Shown in pieces: positions 38,601 through 50,000 of a stretch of DNA of 64,000 bases. Position numbers and translations under genes: made by a program. The stretch covers positions 1 through 64,000 of the forward strand of contig NW_023366912.1 in NCBI RefSeq assembly GCF_902167145.1. The letters run 5' to 3'. The stretch is from Zea mays (taxonomy: Eukaryota; Streptophyta; Magnoliopsida; Poales; Poaceae). How positions within the stretch are numbered: position 1 is the first letter of the stretch; every line of letters begins with the position of its first letter. The notes under the pieces were generated by a model. It ran no database searches. It was given only the letters and a program-made list of their open reading frames with translations, and had not been told where the DNA came from.

Positions 38601-41600
38601 ATATGTTTCCTTGCCATAGATTACATTCTTGGATTTCTGGTGGAGACCATTTCTTGGTTAAAAACTCGTACGTGTTAGCCTTCGGTATTATTGAAAATGG
38701 TCATTCATGGCTATTTTCGGCAAAATGGGGGTTGTGTGGCCATTGATCGTCGACCAGAGGCTCATACACCTCACCCCACATATGTTTCCTTGCCATAGAT
38801 CATATTCTTGGATTTCTGGTGGAGACCATTTCTTGGTCAAAAATCCGTAGGTGTTGGCCTTCGGTATTATTGTAAATGGTCATTCATGGCTATTTTCGAC
38901 AAAAATGGGGGTTGTGTGGCCATTGATCATCGACCAGAGGCTCATACACCTCACTACACATATGTTTCCTTGCCATAGATCACATTCTTGGATTTATGGT
39001 GGAGACCATTTCTTGGTCAAAAATCCGTAGGTGTTAGCCTTCAATGTCATTGAAAATGGTCGTTCATGGCTATTTTCGACAAAAATTAGGGTTGTGTGGC
39101 CATTGATCGTCGACCAGAGGCTCATACACCTCACCCCACATATGTTTCCTTGCCATAGATCACATTCTTGGATTTCTGGTGGAGACCATTTCTTGGTCAA
39201 AAATCCGTAGGTGTTAGCCTTCGGTATTATTGAAAATGGTCGTTCATGGCTATTTTCGACAAAAATGGGGGTTGTGTGGCCATTGATCATCGACCAGACG
39301 CTCATACACCTCACCCCACATATGTTTCCTTGCCATAGATCACATTCTTGGATTTCTGGTGGAGACCATTTCTTGGTTAAAAACTCGTACGTGTTAGCCT
39401 TCGGTATTATTGAAAATGGTCATTCATGGCTATTTTCGGCCAAATGGGGTTGTGTGGCCATTGATCATCGACCAGAGGCTCGTACACCTCACCCCACATA
39501 TGTTTCCTTGCCATAGATCACATTCTTGGATTTCTGGTGGAGACCATTTCTTGGTTAAAAATCCATACGTGTTAGCCTTTGGTATTTTTGAAAATGGTCA
39601 TTCATGGCTATTTTCGACAAAAATGGGGGTTGTGTGGCCATTGATCATCGACTAGAGGCTCATACACCTCACCCCACATATGTTTCCTTGCCATAGATCA
39701 CATTCTTGGATTTCTGGTGGAGACCATTTCTTGGTAAAAAATCCGTAGGTGTTAGCCTTCGGTATTATTGAAAATGGTCGTTCATGGCTATTTTCGACAA
39801 AAATGGGGGTTGTGTGGCCATTGATCATCGACCAGACGCTCATACACCTCACCCCACATATGTTTCCTTGCCATAGATCACATTCTTGGATTTCTGGTGG
39901 AGACCATTTCTTGGTCTAAAATCCGTAGGTGTTAGCCTCTAGTATTATTGAAAATGGTCGCTCATGGCTATTTTCAAGGTCGCTCATGGCTATTTTCATA
40001 AAAAATGGGGGTTGTGTGGCCATTTATCATCGACTAGAGGCTCATAAACCTCACCCCACATATGTTTCATTGCCATAGATTACATTCTTGGATTTCTGGT
40101 GGAAACCATTTCTTGGTTAAAAACTCGTACGTGTTAGCCTTCGGTATTATTGAAAATGGTCATTCATGGCTATTTTCGGCAAAATGGGGGTTGTGTGGCC
40201 ATTGATCGTCGACCAGAGGCTCATACACCTCACCCCACATATGTTTCCTTGTCGTAGATCACATTCTTGGATTTCTGGTGGAGACCATTTCTTGGTCAAA
40301 AATCCGTATGTGTTAGCCTTCGATATTATTGAAAATGGTCATTCATGGCTATTTTCGGCAAAATGGGGGTTGTGTGGCCATTGATCGTCGACCAGAGGCT
40401 CATACACCTCACCCACATATGTTTCCTTGTCGTAGATCACATTCTTGGATTTCTAGTGGAGACCATTTCTTGGTCAAAAATCAGTAGGTGTTAGCCTTCG
40501 ATATTATTGAAAATGGTCGTTCATGGCTATTTTCGACAAAAATGGAGGTTGTGTGGCCATTGATCATCGACTAGAGGCTCATACACCTCACCCCACATAT
40601 GTTTCCTTGCCATAGATCACATTCTTGGATTTCTGGTGGAGACCATTTCTTGGTCAAAAATCCGTAGGTGTTAGCCTTCGGCATTATTGAAAATGGTCGT
40701 TCATGGCTATTTTCGACAAAAATGGGGGTTGTGTGGCCATTGATCATCGACCAGACGCTCATACACCTCACCCCACATATGTTTCCTTGCCATAGATCAC
40801 ATTCTTGGATTTCTGGTGGAGACCATTTCTTGGTCTAAAATCCGTAGGTGTTAGCCTCTAGTATTATTGAAAATGGTCGCTCATGGCTATTTTCAAGGTC
40901 GCTCATGGCTATTTTCATAAAAAATGGGGGTTGTGTGGCCATTTATCATCGACTAGAGGCTCATAAACCTCACCCCACATATGTTTCCTTGCCATAGATT
41001 ACATTCTTGGATTTCTGGTGGAAACCATTTCTTGGTTAAAAACTTGTACGTGTTAGCCTTCGGTATTATTGAAAATGGTCATTCATGGCTATTTTCGGCA
41101 AAATGGGGGTTGTGTGGCCATTGATCATCGACCAGAGGCTCATACACCTCGCCCCACATATGTTTCCTTGTCGTAGATCACATTCTTGGATTTCTGGTGG
41201 AGACCATTTCTTGGTCAAAAATCCGTAGGTGTTAGCCTTCGATATTATTGAAAATGGTCATTCATGGCTATTTTCGGCAAAATGGGGGTTGTGTGGCCAT
41301 TGATCGTCGACCAGAGGCTCATACACCTCACCCCACATATGTTTCCTTGTCGTAGATCACATTCTTGGATTTCTTGTGGAGACCATTTCTTGGTCAAAAA
41401 TCCGTAGGTGTTAGCCTTCGATATTATTGAAAATGGTCGTTCATGGCTATTTTCGACAAAAATGGGGGTTGTGTGGCCATTGATCATCGACCAGAGGCTC
41501 ATACACCTCACCCCACATATGTTTCCTTGCCATAGATCACATTCTTGGATTTCTGGTGGAGACCATTTCTTGGTCAAAAATCCGTAGGTGTTAGCCTTCG

Positions 41601-42227
41601 GTATTATTGAAAATGGTCGTTCATGGCTATTTTCGACAAAAATGGGGGCTGTGTGGCCATTGATCATCGACCAGACGCTCATACACCTCACCCCACATAT
41701 GTTTCCTTGCCATAGATCACATTCTTGGATTTCTGGTGGAGACCATTTCTTGGTCTAAAATCCGTAGGTGTTAGCCTCTAGTATTATTGAAAATGGTCGC
41801 TCATGGCTATTTTCAAGGTCGCTCATGGCTATTTTCATAAAAAATGGGGGTTGTGTGGCCATTGATCGTCGACCAGAGGCTCATACACCTCACCCCACAT
41901 ATGTTTCCTTGCCATAGATCACATTCTTGGATTTCTGGTGGAGACCATTTGTTGGTCAAAATTCCGTAGGTGTTAGCCTTCGGTATTATTGAAAATGGTC
42001 GTTCATGGCTATTTTCGACAAAAATGGGGGTTGTGTGGCCATTGATCATCGACCAGACGCTCATACACCTCACCCCACATATGTTTCCTTGCCATAGATC
42101 ACATTCTTGGATTTCTGGTGGACACCATTTCTTGGTCTAAAATCCGTAGGTGTTAGCCTCTAGTATTATTGAAAATGGTCGCTCATGGCTATTTTCAAGG
42201 TCGCTCATGGCTATTTTCATAAAAAAT

Positions 42228-42232
42228 GGGGG
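42228..42232. repeat. Target-site duplication, left of element B
   Basis: GGGGG is followed by the LTR start TGTTGGGGAC and is repeated at 51667-51671. It lies one base away, within the knob unit, from the element A target. Confidence 0.9.
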
Positions 42233-42835
42233 TGTTGGGGACTTGCTCTCAAATGCTATGAATTAAGAACAAGGCAACATAAAATGTTAAATATCAATGC
42301 CCTTCGTCCGCCGAAACGTTATCTCCAGAAGGATCTAATGAACTTCGGACGAAGGTCACGAATATGATATTACAAAGGTTTCACCTTCGTAATTAAACTT
42401 ATAAAGATAATATAAAGTAAAGTTGAAACATGAAACATTGCAAATAAACATCTTGAAAACAAATGATGTCATTCATATGTCTTATTATATGAATTTAAGA
42501 TGTTTGAATACAACGATTAAATACATTTATACCTTTGCCTTGACAAGCAATCCGAATGATGCGTTAGTGATTACCGGAATGCGTGAACAGTAAAGGAATA
42601 CTGTTCACTATTTATAGGTATAGGACACAGCCTGTGAGGAATTACAATTATGCCCCTCATAGAAGTTTACAACATCGACTCAGATCTTTATGGACTAAAA
42701 GGTCATTCCATCTTTAAGTCGGTTTCCAATACCGAAGCTTCATGAAGAAGAACCTTCGGTCATCTCATACAAACAGCTTCAGCCGAAAGCCGCTTCTTCC
42801 TAGAAGACCTTCGGCGACGAAGCATAGACCCAACA
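42233..42835 (-). repeat. 3' LTR of element B
   Basis: This 603-bp LTR, read on the - strand, starts TGTTGGGTCTATGC and ends AAGTCCCCAACA. It differs from the other LTR at three sites, near 42263 (ATGAATTAAG/ATGAAATAAG), 42455 (CTTGAAA/CTTAAAA) and 42620 (GGTATAGG/GGTACAGG). The last ~25 bases resemble the LTR end of element A. Confidence 0.95.
42583..42616 (-). promoter_or_regulatory. LTR TATA box and hairpin, element B 3' LTR
   Basis: On the - strand TATAAATA (42616-42609) is followed directly by GTGAACAGTA, a 6-base loop and TACTGTTCAC (10-bp perfect stem, 42608-42583). The stem sequence and its position after the TATA box match element A, though the rest of the LTRs are diverged. The copy in the 5' LTR is at 51414-51447. 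Confidence 0.75.
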
Positions 42836-42849
42836 GTAGCCCCTTTCGC
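42836..42849 (-). other. Polypurine tract of element B
   Basis: On the - strand GCGAAAGGGGCTAC abuts the 3' LTR. It shares the AGGGGCTAC core with element A. Confidence 0.8.
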
Positions 42850-43286
42850 GGTGCTAGATCGTTTTTCGTAACGAGCTTGATCCGTGAAAAAAGTCTCTTA
42901 AGCTTCGGGGAGCCGAAGGTCCGAAAAAACACCTTCCCTGAGCTCGTTGTCGAGAAACGATTCAGTTTCCCGGCGCGTAGTGGTCCCACCTTGCAGAGTT
43001 ACTGTGCATTCCTGCGGTCCACCGCGCAGCGAGTGCAAGCGGGCGTCCGCCTAGTGTAAAAATCCTGGCGCTTCGCCTTCTTACCTGCAGTACTATATAA
43101 ACAAACGAGTAGGTGTGAAGTTACCACAGCATTCATTGCTATTTGCACTGTTTCGCTGCCAAATTTTTTAGCCATCGCCGAAGCTCGACTTTCGGAATCG
43201 AACGAAGCTCCAGCTTGAAGCCTGCTTCGTCAGAAGAAAATACTTCGGAAGAAAAAAGTATTAAATTTCTACAAATTCATAATCAA
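42850..43286 (+). promoter_or_regulatory. Upstream region of the antisense gene, element B
   Basis: No protein gene is supported here. It holds one copy of the bounding direct repeat (CGAAAAAACACCTTCCCT, 42922-42939). A TATATAA box at 43094-43100 lies 187 bp before the ATG at 43287. The stretch between the TATA box and the ATG would be a 5' leader. It plays the part of 34862-35059 in element A. Confidence 0.65.
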
Positions 43287-45320
43287 ATGGCCAGAATACG
43301 CTCTACCGCCAGGGTTGAGCATGATGGGGACGAAGCTGAAGGTTCGGAGACTGTTCCCATCTCCGAAGCGATGCAGAGGTCCGGACTGGTAACTTCGGAG
43401 AAGATCCCTAGTGATGATGCAGGACAAGCAGAACAAGCAATTGCTGAAGCAGAAGAAGAAGATAATGGGGAAACTGATCCCGAAGATGATTACCGCATTG
43501 CCATGCCAAGCAAGCCCAGCCACTTGGACTTCGGGAAATCTACTATTTCGAAGGCTGATCTCTCCAAGATGGTGAAGTCGGGCTTTTTTAATGAAAATCA
43601 GAAGAAGCTATTACGCTTCGGAGGAGAAGAGACTACCCCAAAGCCGGAGAAGGACGAAATTGTTATTTTCAAAAGCTTTCTAAAGGCTGGATTAAGATTC
43701 CCTCTACATGGGATTATTGCAGAGGTACTGAAGAGGTTCGGTATCTATTTTCACCAGCTGACCCCTAACGCCATCGTTAGGCTTAGCGTTTATATCTGGG
43801 CACTCCGAAGCCAAGCGGTGGAACCATTTGCGGACAGCTTTTGCCGGGTCCACGAGCTGCATTATTAGACGAAGGCTAGAAAGGATGGACTGCACGACAA
43901 TTTTGGTTGCTATAACTTCGCCTATCGGAAAACCACAAAATTTCCGGTAATCAGCTACCGAAGCAAATGGGCAGCAGGCTGGAAGTCAGAGTGGTTCTAT
44001 GTCAAGGTTGATGACGACAAGGAGAAGCTTGTGCAAAGTCCACTGGAACTAATCTTCGGAGAAACCCGACCTCGCTGCAACATGACACCCGAAGGTCCAA
44101 CACAACAAGCAATGGATGAATTCAGAATTATTGCAGAGCATATCAGTACAAGGGACCTGGTTCAGGAGTTTTTGGCTTTCAAAGTTTTTCCTAGTTTGAA
44201 AGAATGGGAAATGCCGAAGCTAAAGGGGGAGAAGAAAGAAGGTGAACTTGTACGTTTACCTTACTATTTCAAGTTTAAAAAGTACTTTAAAACACCTTGC
44301 CAAGAGTGGCTAGATACAATTGAAGTAATGTGCAATGAAATACTTGGCAATTATTCCAAAAAAGAAGATCAATTGATGACTGCGGCCTTCGGCACCCGTC
44401 CGAAGCGAAGACTAAACCGAGTGTTGGACGCCTTGGGTTTTGAATACCCTGATTATGAAAATCTGAACAAAGGTGCCGGAGGCCAGAAAAGGAAGAGGAT
44501 AACCGAAGCCTCAAATAAAGATGAAGAAGAGACACCAAAGAAGAAGATTCCAAAGAAGAAGAAAGCATCTTCTCCGAAACGAAAAATATCCGACGAAGAA
44601 AAATCCCCCGCATCACCCTCTGCCACTGATGTGGAGGCAATTTTGAAGGTAATGACTGAATCCATGCCTGCGAAGCTAAGTCCACTAGGGCCTCAACTGA
44701 CAAAATTTTTTCAGAAGGAAAAGGAGCCCGAAAGAATGAAGAAAACGACTAAAGTAAAAAGACAGAGGATGATCGGTGTGACAGAGGTAATTGACAAGAC
44801 ACCGCCAAGAGCTTCAGCTCAAAAAACACCAGCGGCTGTGGAAGGGACAAATATTGAAATTACACCTTCGGAGGTCGCGGTTGCCGAAGCTGCCTCAGCT
44901 GAAGATTTGAACCTGGAGAGCACAGTCGAACACATTGACAAAATACTGCTAGATATGGCTGCAGAAGAAGCTACCACCGCCGCCGAAGAGGCCGTGACCG
45001 CAGCGTCGGGGAAAGGAAAGGAAATTGCTGATGAAGTTTCAGAAAACGAAGCCTTCATGTTCCAGAATTTAATTGGAGAAAAACTATCAAAAGCTGAAAT
45101 AGAAGAGCTTAGAGAGTATGCCAAATCCTGCGGATACAAACCTGGAGCACTCCTCTTCGGAGGCATTGATGATGAAAAATTAGATTGTATTCGAGATCAG
45201 ACTGGAGCCAAAGTTATCGGTACTCTGTCAAAGAGTATCGGCTTTCCGAAGCTAGAAACAGACATCAGCCGCTACCGACGACAACATATCGTTGGTAGTT
45301 TATTTTATTCCAATTTCAAG

Positions 45321-45395
45321 GTGAACTACTTTTTCCCTTAACTTTTATTGTTTCTAATAATGGAGACATGCCTGACGAAGGTTATTTTTGTGCAG
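45321..45395 (+). other. Intron 1 of the antisense gene, element B
   Basis: This 75-bp GT-AG intron has donor TTTCAAG|GTGAAC, a branch-point-like TTCTAATA inside, and acceptor TTTTTGTGCAG|AGTA. It is phase 0 and contains an in-frame stop at 45339-45341. The position matches intron 1 of element A exactly in the protein alignment. Confidence 0.8.
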
Positions 45396-46094
45396 AGTAT
45401 GCTGTTGAGCAAGGCCTTGAAAATGCAACAAGATTTTGAAGACAAAAAGCACGAAGTTATAATTGAAAATTTGGAAAACAGAATAAAGGAGCAATCAGAT
45501 GCTATCGAGAAAAAGAACTTTGAGCTCCATGCAACCGAAGGTTTATTGGCGGAAGCCGAAGCAAAAATAACAGAACTGAACACGAAGCTTCTCCGTCAAT
45601 CTGAGCAGTTCGAACGAGAAAAGCAAGATCTTAATGCAAAAATTGAAGCCGAATCTCAACAAAATTCGGATTTGAGAAAACTATTGACAAGCCTTCAAGA
45701 AAAATGTTTGGAATTTAGCAACAAATGCATTCAACGATTAAGAAAAATTTTCTACTCAATTGGAGCTAGTAGTGAAAAATTCACCCCCTCAGCTGAAGAT
45801 CTACCGAAGACCTTTGACCATATTGAGGGTGAGATTGACGAGCTTGACGAAGTCATAGCTGGGCACGGTGATTTCTGTGCCTGGGTGGCTTCTCGAGGCA
45901 CCGCCGCAGCCTTCCTAAAAGCTGGCTGCGATCACGGAAAGATTGTCAATAGACCGAATTTCACTTTATCACCATCAATCTTAGATGACATTCCTGATCT
46001 CGCCCGAAGTATCTCGAATAGATTTGTAAAAATGATATGGACAAAAGGTGGGCGAGAAAAGGCTGGAGACGAAGCTCGGAGTCATCTCGAACCA

Positions 46095-46167
46095 GTAAGG
46101 AATCATACCTTGTGCTTACCTCTTCCTTCAAGCTTGACTTTGACTTACAACAACCTTATTCATGTAG
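46095..46167 (+). other. Intron 2 of the antisense gene, element B
   Basis: This 73-bp GT-AG intron has donor GAACCA|GTAAGG (a near-ideal plant donor) and acceptor TTCATGTAG|GATG. It is phase 0. Unspliced, the frame ends at 46172; spliced, it ends DDEAETDD and stops at 46192-46194. Confidence 0.65.
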
Positions 46168-46398
46168 GATGACGAAGCCGAAACTGATGACTAAAAAATG
46201 ACGCCGAAGCTGAAGCTCCTTGAAGATTAAATAGTACACTGTAGACAGTACTTGAGAAATTTTTGAGATAACTTTGTAAATGTAACTAAAACTTGTCTTT
46301 AATGTATTCTGTTCATACCTTGTAATATGTTCTTACCCTTCCATTGATGTATGAGAAGTGCTTTGATGTGGACGAAATTTCCTTTTTTGAGCCGAAGG

Positions 46399-46417
46399 CG
46401 AAAAAACACCTTCCCTT
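46399..46417 (-). repeat. Direct repeat bounding antisense module (B)
   Basis: CGAAAAAACACCTTCCCTT on + is the reverse complement of the element A repeat. Its partner is at 42922-42939. Both copies in B are preceded on + by AGCCGAAGG, so the shared stretch is nearly 30 bp with a small gap. Confidence 0.82.
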
Positions 46418-46671
46418 CTTTTCGTACGCAGCAAAGCATAAAAAACAGCATTTCCCTTCTTTCCGAAGCTCTCCCTTTTTGTAGACGAAGCTCTTTTTTT
46501 TCTGTTTGCCGAAGCACCTACTTATGCCATGATGATGATTATCCTACATATGCCTGGATGAATGTTTATGAATGCAAATGCTATGATGTAATGTGATGTG
46601 CAAATGAATGTTCAAACGCGTATCCGAAGCCATACTCATGGCTACTATTTCCTTAAAAACAATCACACCTC

Positions 46672-46885
46672 AGCTCTGCATTCCCTTGGGAACGACTTTG
46701 GAGCTTCTTCGCCTTTACTTTTGGCGGAATCAGCGTTGACTTTTCGTTGTAAGCTCTGCATTCCCTTAGGAACGACTTTGGAGCTTCTTCGCCTTTACTT
46801 TTGGCGGAATCAGCGTTGACTTTTCGCTGTAGGCTCTGCATTCACTTAGGAACGACTTTGGAGCTTCTTCGCCTTTACTTTTTGG
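46672..46885 (-). repeat. Minisatellite (80-bp unit) of element B
   Basis: There are about 2.7 tandem units starting at 46672, 46752 and 46832, each 80 bp and with only a few differences. The unit begins AGCTCTGCATTCCCTTAGGA on +. It is homologous to the repeat at 30811-31130 in element A and sits in the same place, between the convergent genes. Confidence 0.9.
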
Positions 46886-47066
46886 CACTCGATGGTGCGT
46901 TCTCAGCTTTTACATTTACAATTTTGGGGGATTTTTCCCTTATAGAACTAAAAAAGGAAATTACATGTGATGGCCCCATTAAAAACCTTTCTCCCCCTTC
47001 AGAAAGGAAAAGGGTGCCATGAAAGAAAAATAAAATAAAATAAAAAATATGAAAAATTACATCGAG

Positions 47067-50000
47067 TTATACATAATATCGCCGAAGCTTATCCGCATTC
47101 CAAGATCTAGGAATGTCGTTGCCGTCCATATCCTTCAATCTGTATGAACCAGGTCTTGACGAAGATGCTACTAAGAAAGGTTCATCCCATTTCAACTGCA
47201 ACTTGCCTACTGTTTCTGGGTTAGCCACTCTCCGAAGCACCAAGTGTCCTGGCTCAATATTCTTTAGCCGAACCTTTCTATCTCGCCACTTGATTGTTTC
47301 AGCTTGATATTTATTGATGTTCTCCACAGCTTGCAGCCTGATCCCTTCTAAAGCATCTTTTTCCACAGAACAAGCAGCTTCGGAACCTGATTCTGCCGAA
47401 GCTACTACTCTTATTGATCCGGTTTTAGCTTCCTCCAGAGTTATTGCTTCGTCACCGAATAATAACTTGAATGGAGTAAAGCCTGTAGACCTTGATGTAG
47501 TTGTATTGTGGCTCCACACCACTTTGGTTAACTGATCTGGCCACTTTCCCCTGGGTTGATTGAAGATTAACTTCATTATTCCTGTCATAATAATGCCATT
47601 GGCTCTTTCAACAAGTCCGTTTGATTCCGGATGCCTGACTGATGCAAAATGGATCTTCGTACCAATTTGATCACAGAAATCCCTGAAAGCTTCGGAATCA
47701 AACTGTGTTCCATTATCCACAGTGATAGCCTTCGGTACCCCGAAACGACAAACAATATTCTGCTAGAAAAACTTTTGAACGGTGGCCGAAGTTATTGTGG
47801 CTAAAGGCTTTGCCTCAATCCATTTAGAAAAATATTCCACCGCAACTACAACATATCTTAGGTTCCCTTGGGCCGGTGGTAACGGACCTAACAAGTCAAG
47901 GCCCCACCTTTGTAATGGCCATATGGGTTGTATGAGTTGTGTTAAGGACGAAGGTTGTTTTTGATCTCTTGCACATTTCTGACAACCTTCACACTTTTGA
48001 ACTAATTCCGCTGCGTCCGAGGCTGCCTTCGGCCAATAAAACCCCTGACGGAAAACCTTTCCAAGTAACGGCCTAGATCCAATGTGAGATCCACACAGGC
48101 CTGCATGTATTTCTTTCATCAACTCTATGCCTTCGGCTCTAGATAAACACTTGAGTAGCGGAGCACAAACTCCATGTTTGTACAACTCCCCTTCTATCAT
48201 GACATATGGACGAGCTCTTGCCTCTATCCTCCTGTTATAAGCTTCGTCATCTGAAAGAAATTTACCCTGTAGGTAAGAGATGATCTCAGTTCTCCAATCT
48301 TCACTATAAACAGGAGATATATTGAGGACTGCTCTTTCAAGAAGTTCCACCGAAGGTGCTTTTATTGTTTCGAAGAACACATCCGAAGGTAAGGGCAGCC
48401 CCTGTGCCGCTGATTTAGCTAGCAAATCGGCATGCTCATTTTGTCCTCGAGGGATATTTTTAACAGAAAATCCTTCGAAGGAAGCTTCAACTCTTCGGAC
48501 CATGTCCAGATATTTTTCAAGCTTCAGATCTTTAGCCTTGCAACTCTTGTCAATATGACCCGAAACAACCTGGGAATCAGTTTTAAGTATGGCCCTTCTG
48601 ATTCCCATTGCTTTTAGCTTCCGAAGACCCAGAAGCAAGGCTTCGTACTCGGCGATGTTATTTGTGCAACTAAAATCAAGCTTTGCCGCATAGCAAGTTT
48701 TAACTTTGGAAGGTGAAACCAACACAGCAGCTGCTCCTGCTCCGAAGGTTCCCCAAGACCCATCGCAAAACACTATCCATGCTTCGGCATCTTTATTTGT
48801 TTCTTCCTCCTGAGCCCCTGGCGTCCAGTCAGCAATGAAATCTGCTAACGCCTGGGACTGAATCGAAGATCTATGAACATATTCAATACAGAATTCGTTG
48901 AGCTCTGCAGCCCATTTTCCAATCCTTCCAGTAGCTTCTCTATTTCTCATAATATCCTTCAACGGCTGTGAAGAAGGAACAACAATATTGTATGCTTGAA
49001 AGTAATGCCGAAGTTTCCTGGATGCCATCAAAACAGCATACAACACCTTCTCCAATTCTGTATAGTTTTTCTTTGATATACTAAGAACTTCAGATACAAA
49101 ATACACTGGGACCTGCTTTTTGACTTGGCCATCAAGCTTCTCCTGGACAAGTGCTGCACTCACCGCTAAGTGCGAAGCTGCCACATATAATAACAAAGGA
49201 GCCCCTGGCGTTGGTGGAGTTAATGTTGTTAAATCTATCAGGTATTGTTTCAATTCCTCGAAGGCTTTTTGTTGGCTTGGTCCCTATTGAAAGACTTCGG
49301 CTGATTTCAGCACTTTGAAGAATGGTAAGTTTCTCTCCGCTGATCTGGATATGAATCTATTGAGAGATGCCAACCTTCCTGTCAATCTTTGAGCCCCCTT
49401 TTTTGTAGTTGGTGGCTCCATCCGAAGTATAGCTTCAATTTTACTTGGATTAGCTTCGATTCCCTTTGTTGAAACCAAACATCCAAGAAATTTCCCCTTC
49501 TTTACTCCAAAAACACATTTTTCTGGATTCAATTTTAAGCCAGCTTGTCTGAAATTGGCGAAGGTCTCCTGTAAATCAGCAATATGATTCTCCTGTTTCG
49601 TGCTTTTTACAATGATGTCATCAACATAAGTTAGCACATTTCTGCCTATCTGAGACTGGAGAACCCTCGCAGTCATTCTGCTGAAACTTCCTCCAGCGTT
49701 TTTGAGCCCCTCAGGCATCCGAAGATAGCAATACGTGCCACTTGGAGTTATGAAGCTAGTCTTCGGCTCATCTTCCTTTTTCATCCAGATTTGGTGGTAG
49801 CCTGAATAACAGTCTAACAGACTCATGAGTTCTGAAGAAGCTGCTGCATCAACTAAAGAGTCTATCCTTGGCAATGGGAATTCATCCTTCGGACAAGCCT
49901 TGTTAAGATCTGTAAAATCGATACACATTCGCCACTTGCCATTGGCCTTTTTTACCATAACAGTGTTAGCTAGCCATTCTGGATACTTTACTTCTCTGAT

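Larger units (their letters stand above)
35608..42232 (-). repeat. Knob180 array, reverse block, part 2
   Basis: These are tandem reverse-orientation knob180 units between the two retrotransposons. They mirror about 11.7-17.5 kb of the left block. For example, 35926 pairs with 17165 and 40571-42073 pairs with 11735-13240. A rare GCAATGAAAC variant is shared by both arms. An extra ~382-bp unit pair near 37.4-37.8 kb is present only here. Confidence 0.95.
43287..46194 (+). pseudogene. Three-exon antisense gene of element B, one amber stop
   Basis: This is the counterpart of the antisense gene of element A: exon 1 43287-45320, exon 2 45396-46094, exon 3 46168-46194, about 919 codons. The ATG at 43287 is chosen because it is the first in frame after the TATA box and begins MARIRST. 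Shared blocks with element A include FLKAGLRFPL, HQLTPNAIVRL, NFGCYNF, EWFYVK, WEMP and RRLNRVLDALGFEYPDY. A lysine-rich middle (KKKIPKKKK) follows, then a coiled-coil exon 2. A TAG at 43866-43868 (codon 194) lies where element A has a Glu codon. The frame continues open on both sides, so this is a simple nonsense change. Exon 3 adds a short acidic end (DDEAETDD). Function is unknown. It is convergent with pol. Confidence 0.78.
46195..47066. other. Spacer between antisense gene and pol, element B
   Basis: I see no supported protein gene here. It holds the antisense 3' untranslated stretch with TTTGTAAATGTAA-type signals. The second direct repeat copy (46399-46417) follows, then an ATGATG/AATGCAAATG-rich stretch (46520-46620), the minisatellite (46672-46885), and a pol 3' flank. 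The order matches element A in reverse. Confidence 0.7.

Noticed and set aside
44287..45166. - strand ORFs across the antisense gene of element B
   Set aside because: They are shadows of the + strand exon. They are low in complexity and have no domains.
46598..47022. Small ORFs over the minisatellite in element B
   Set aside because: They are repeated peptides produced by the 80-bp repeat, without a conserved start or homolog in element A.
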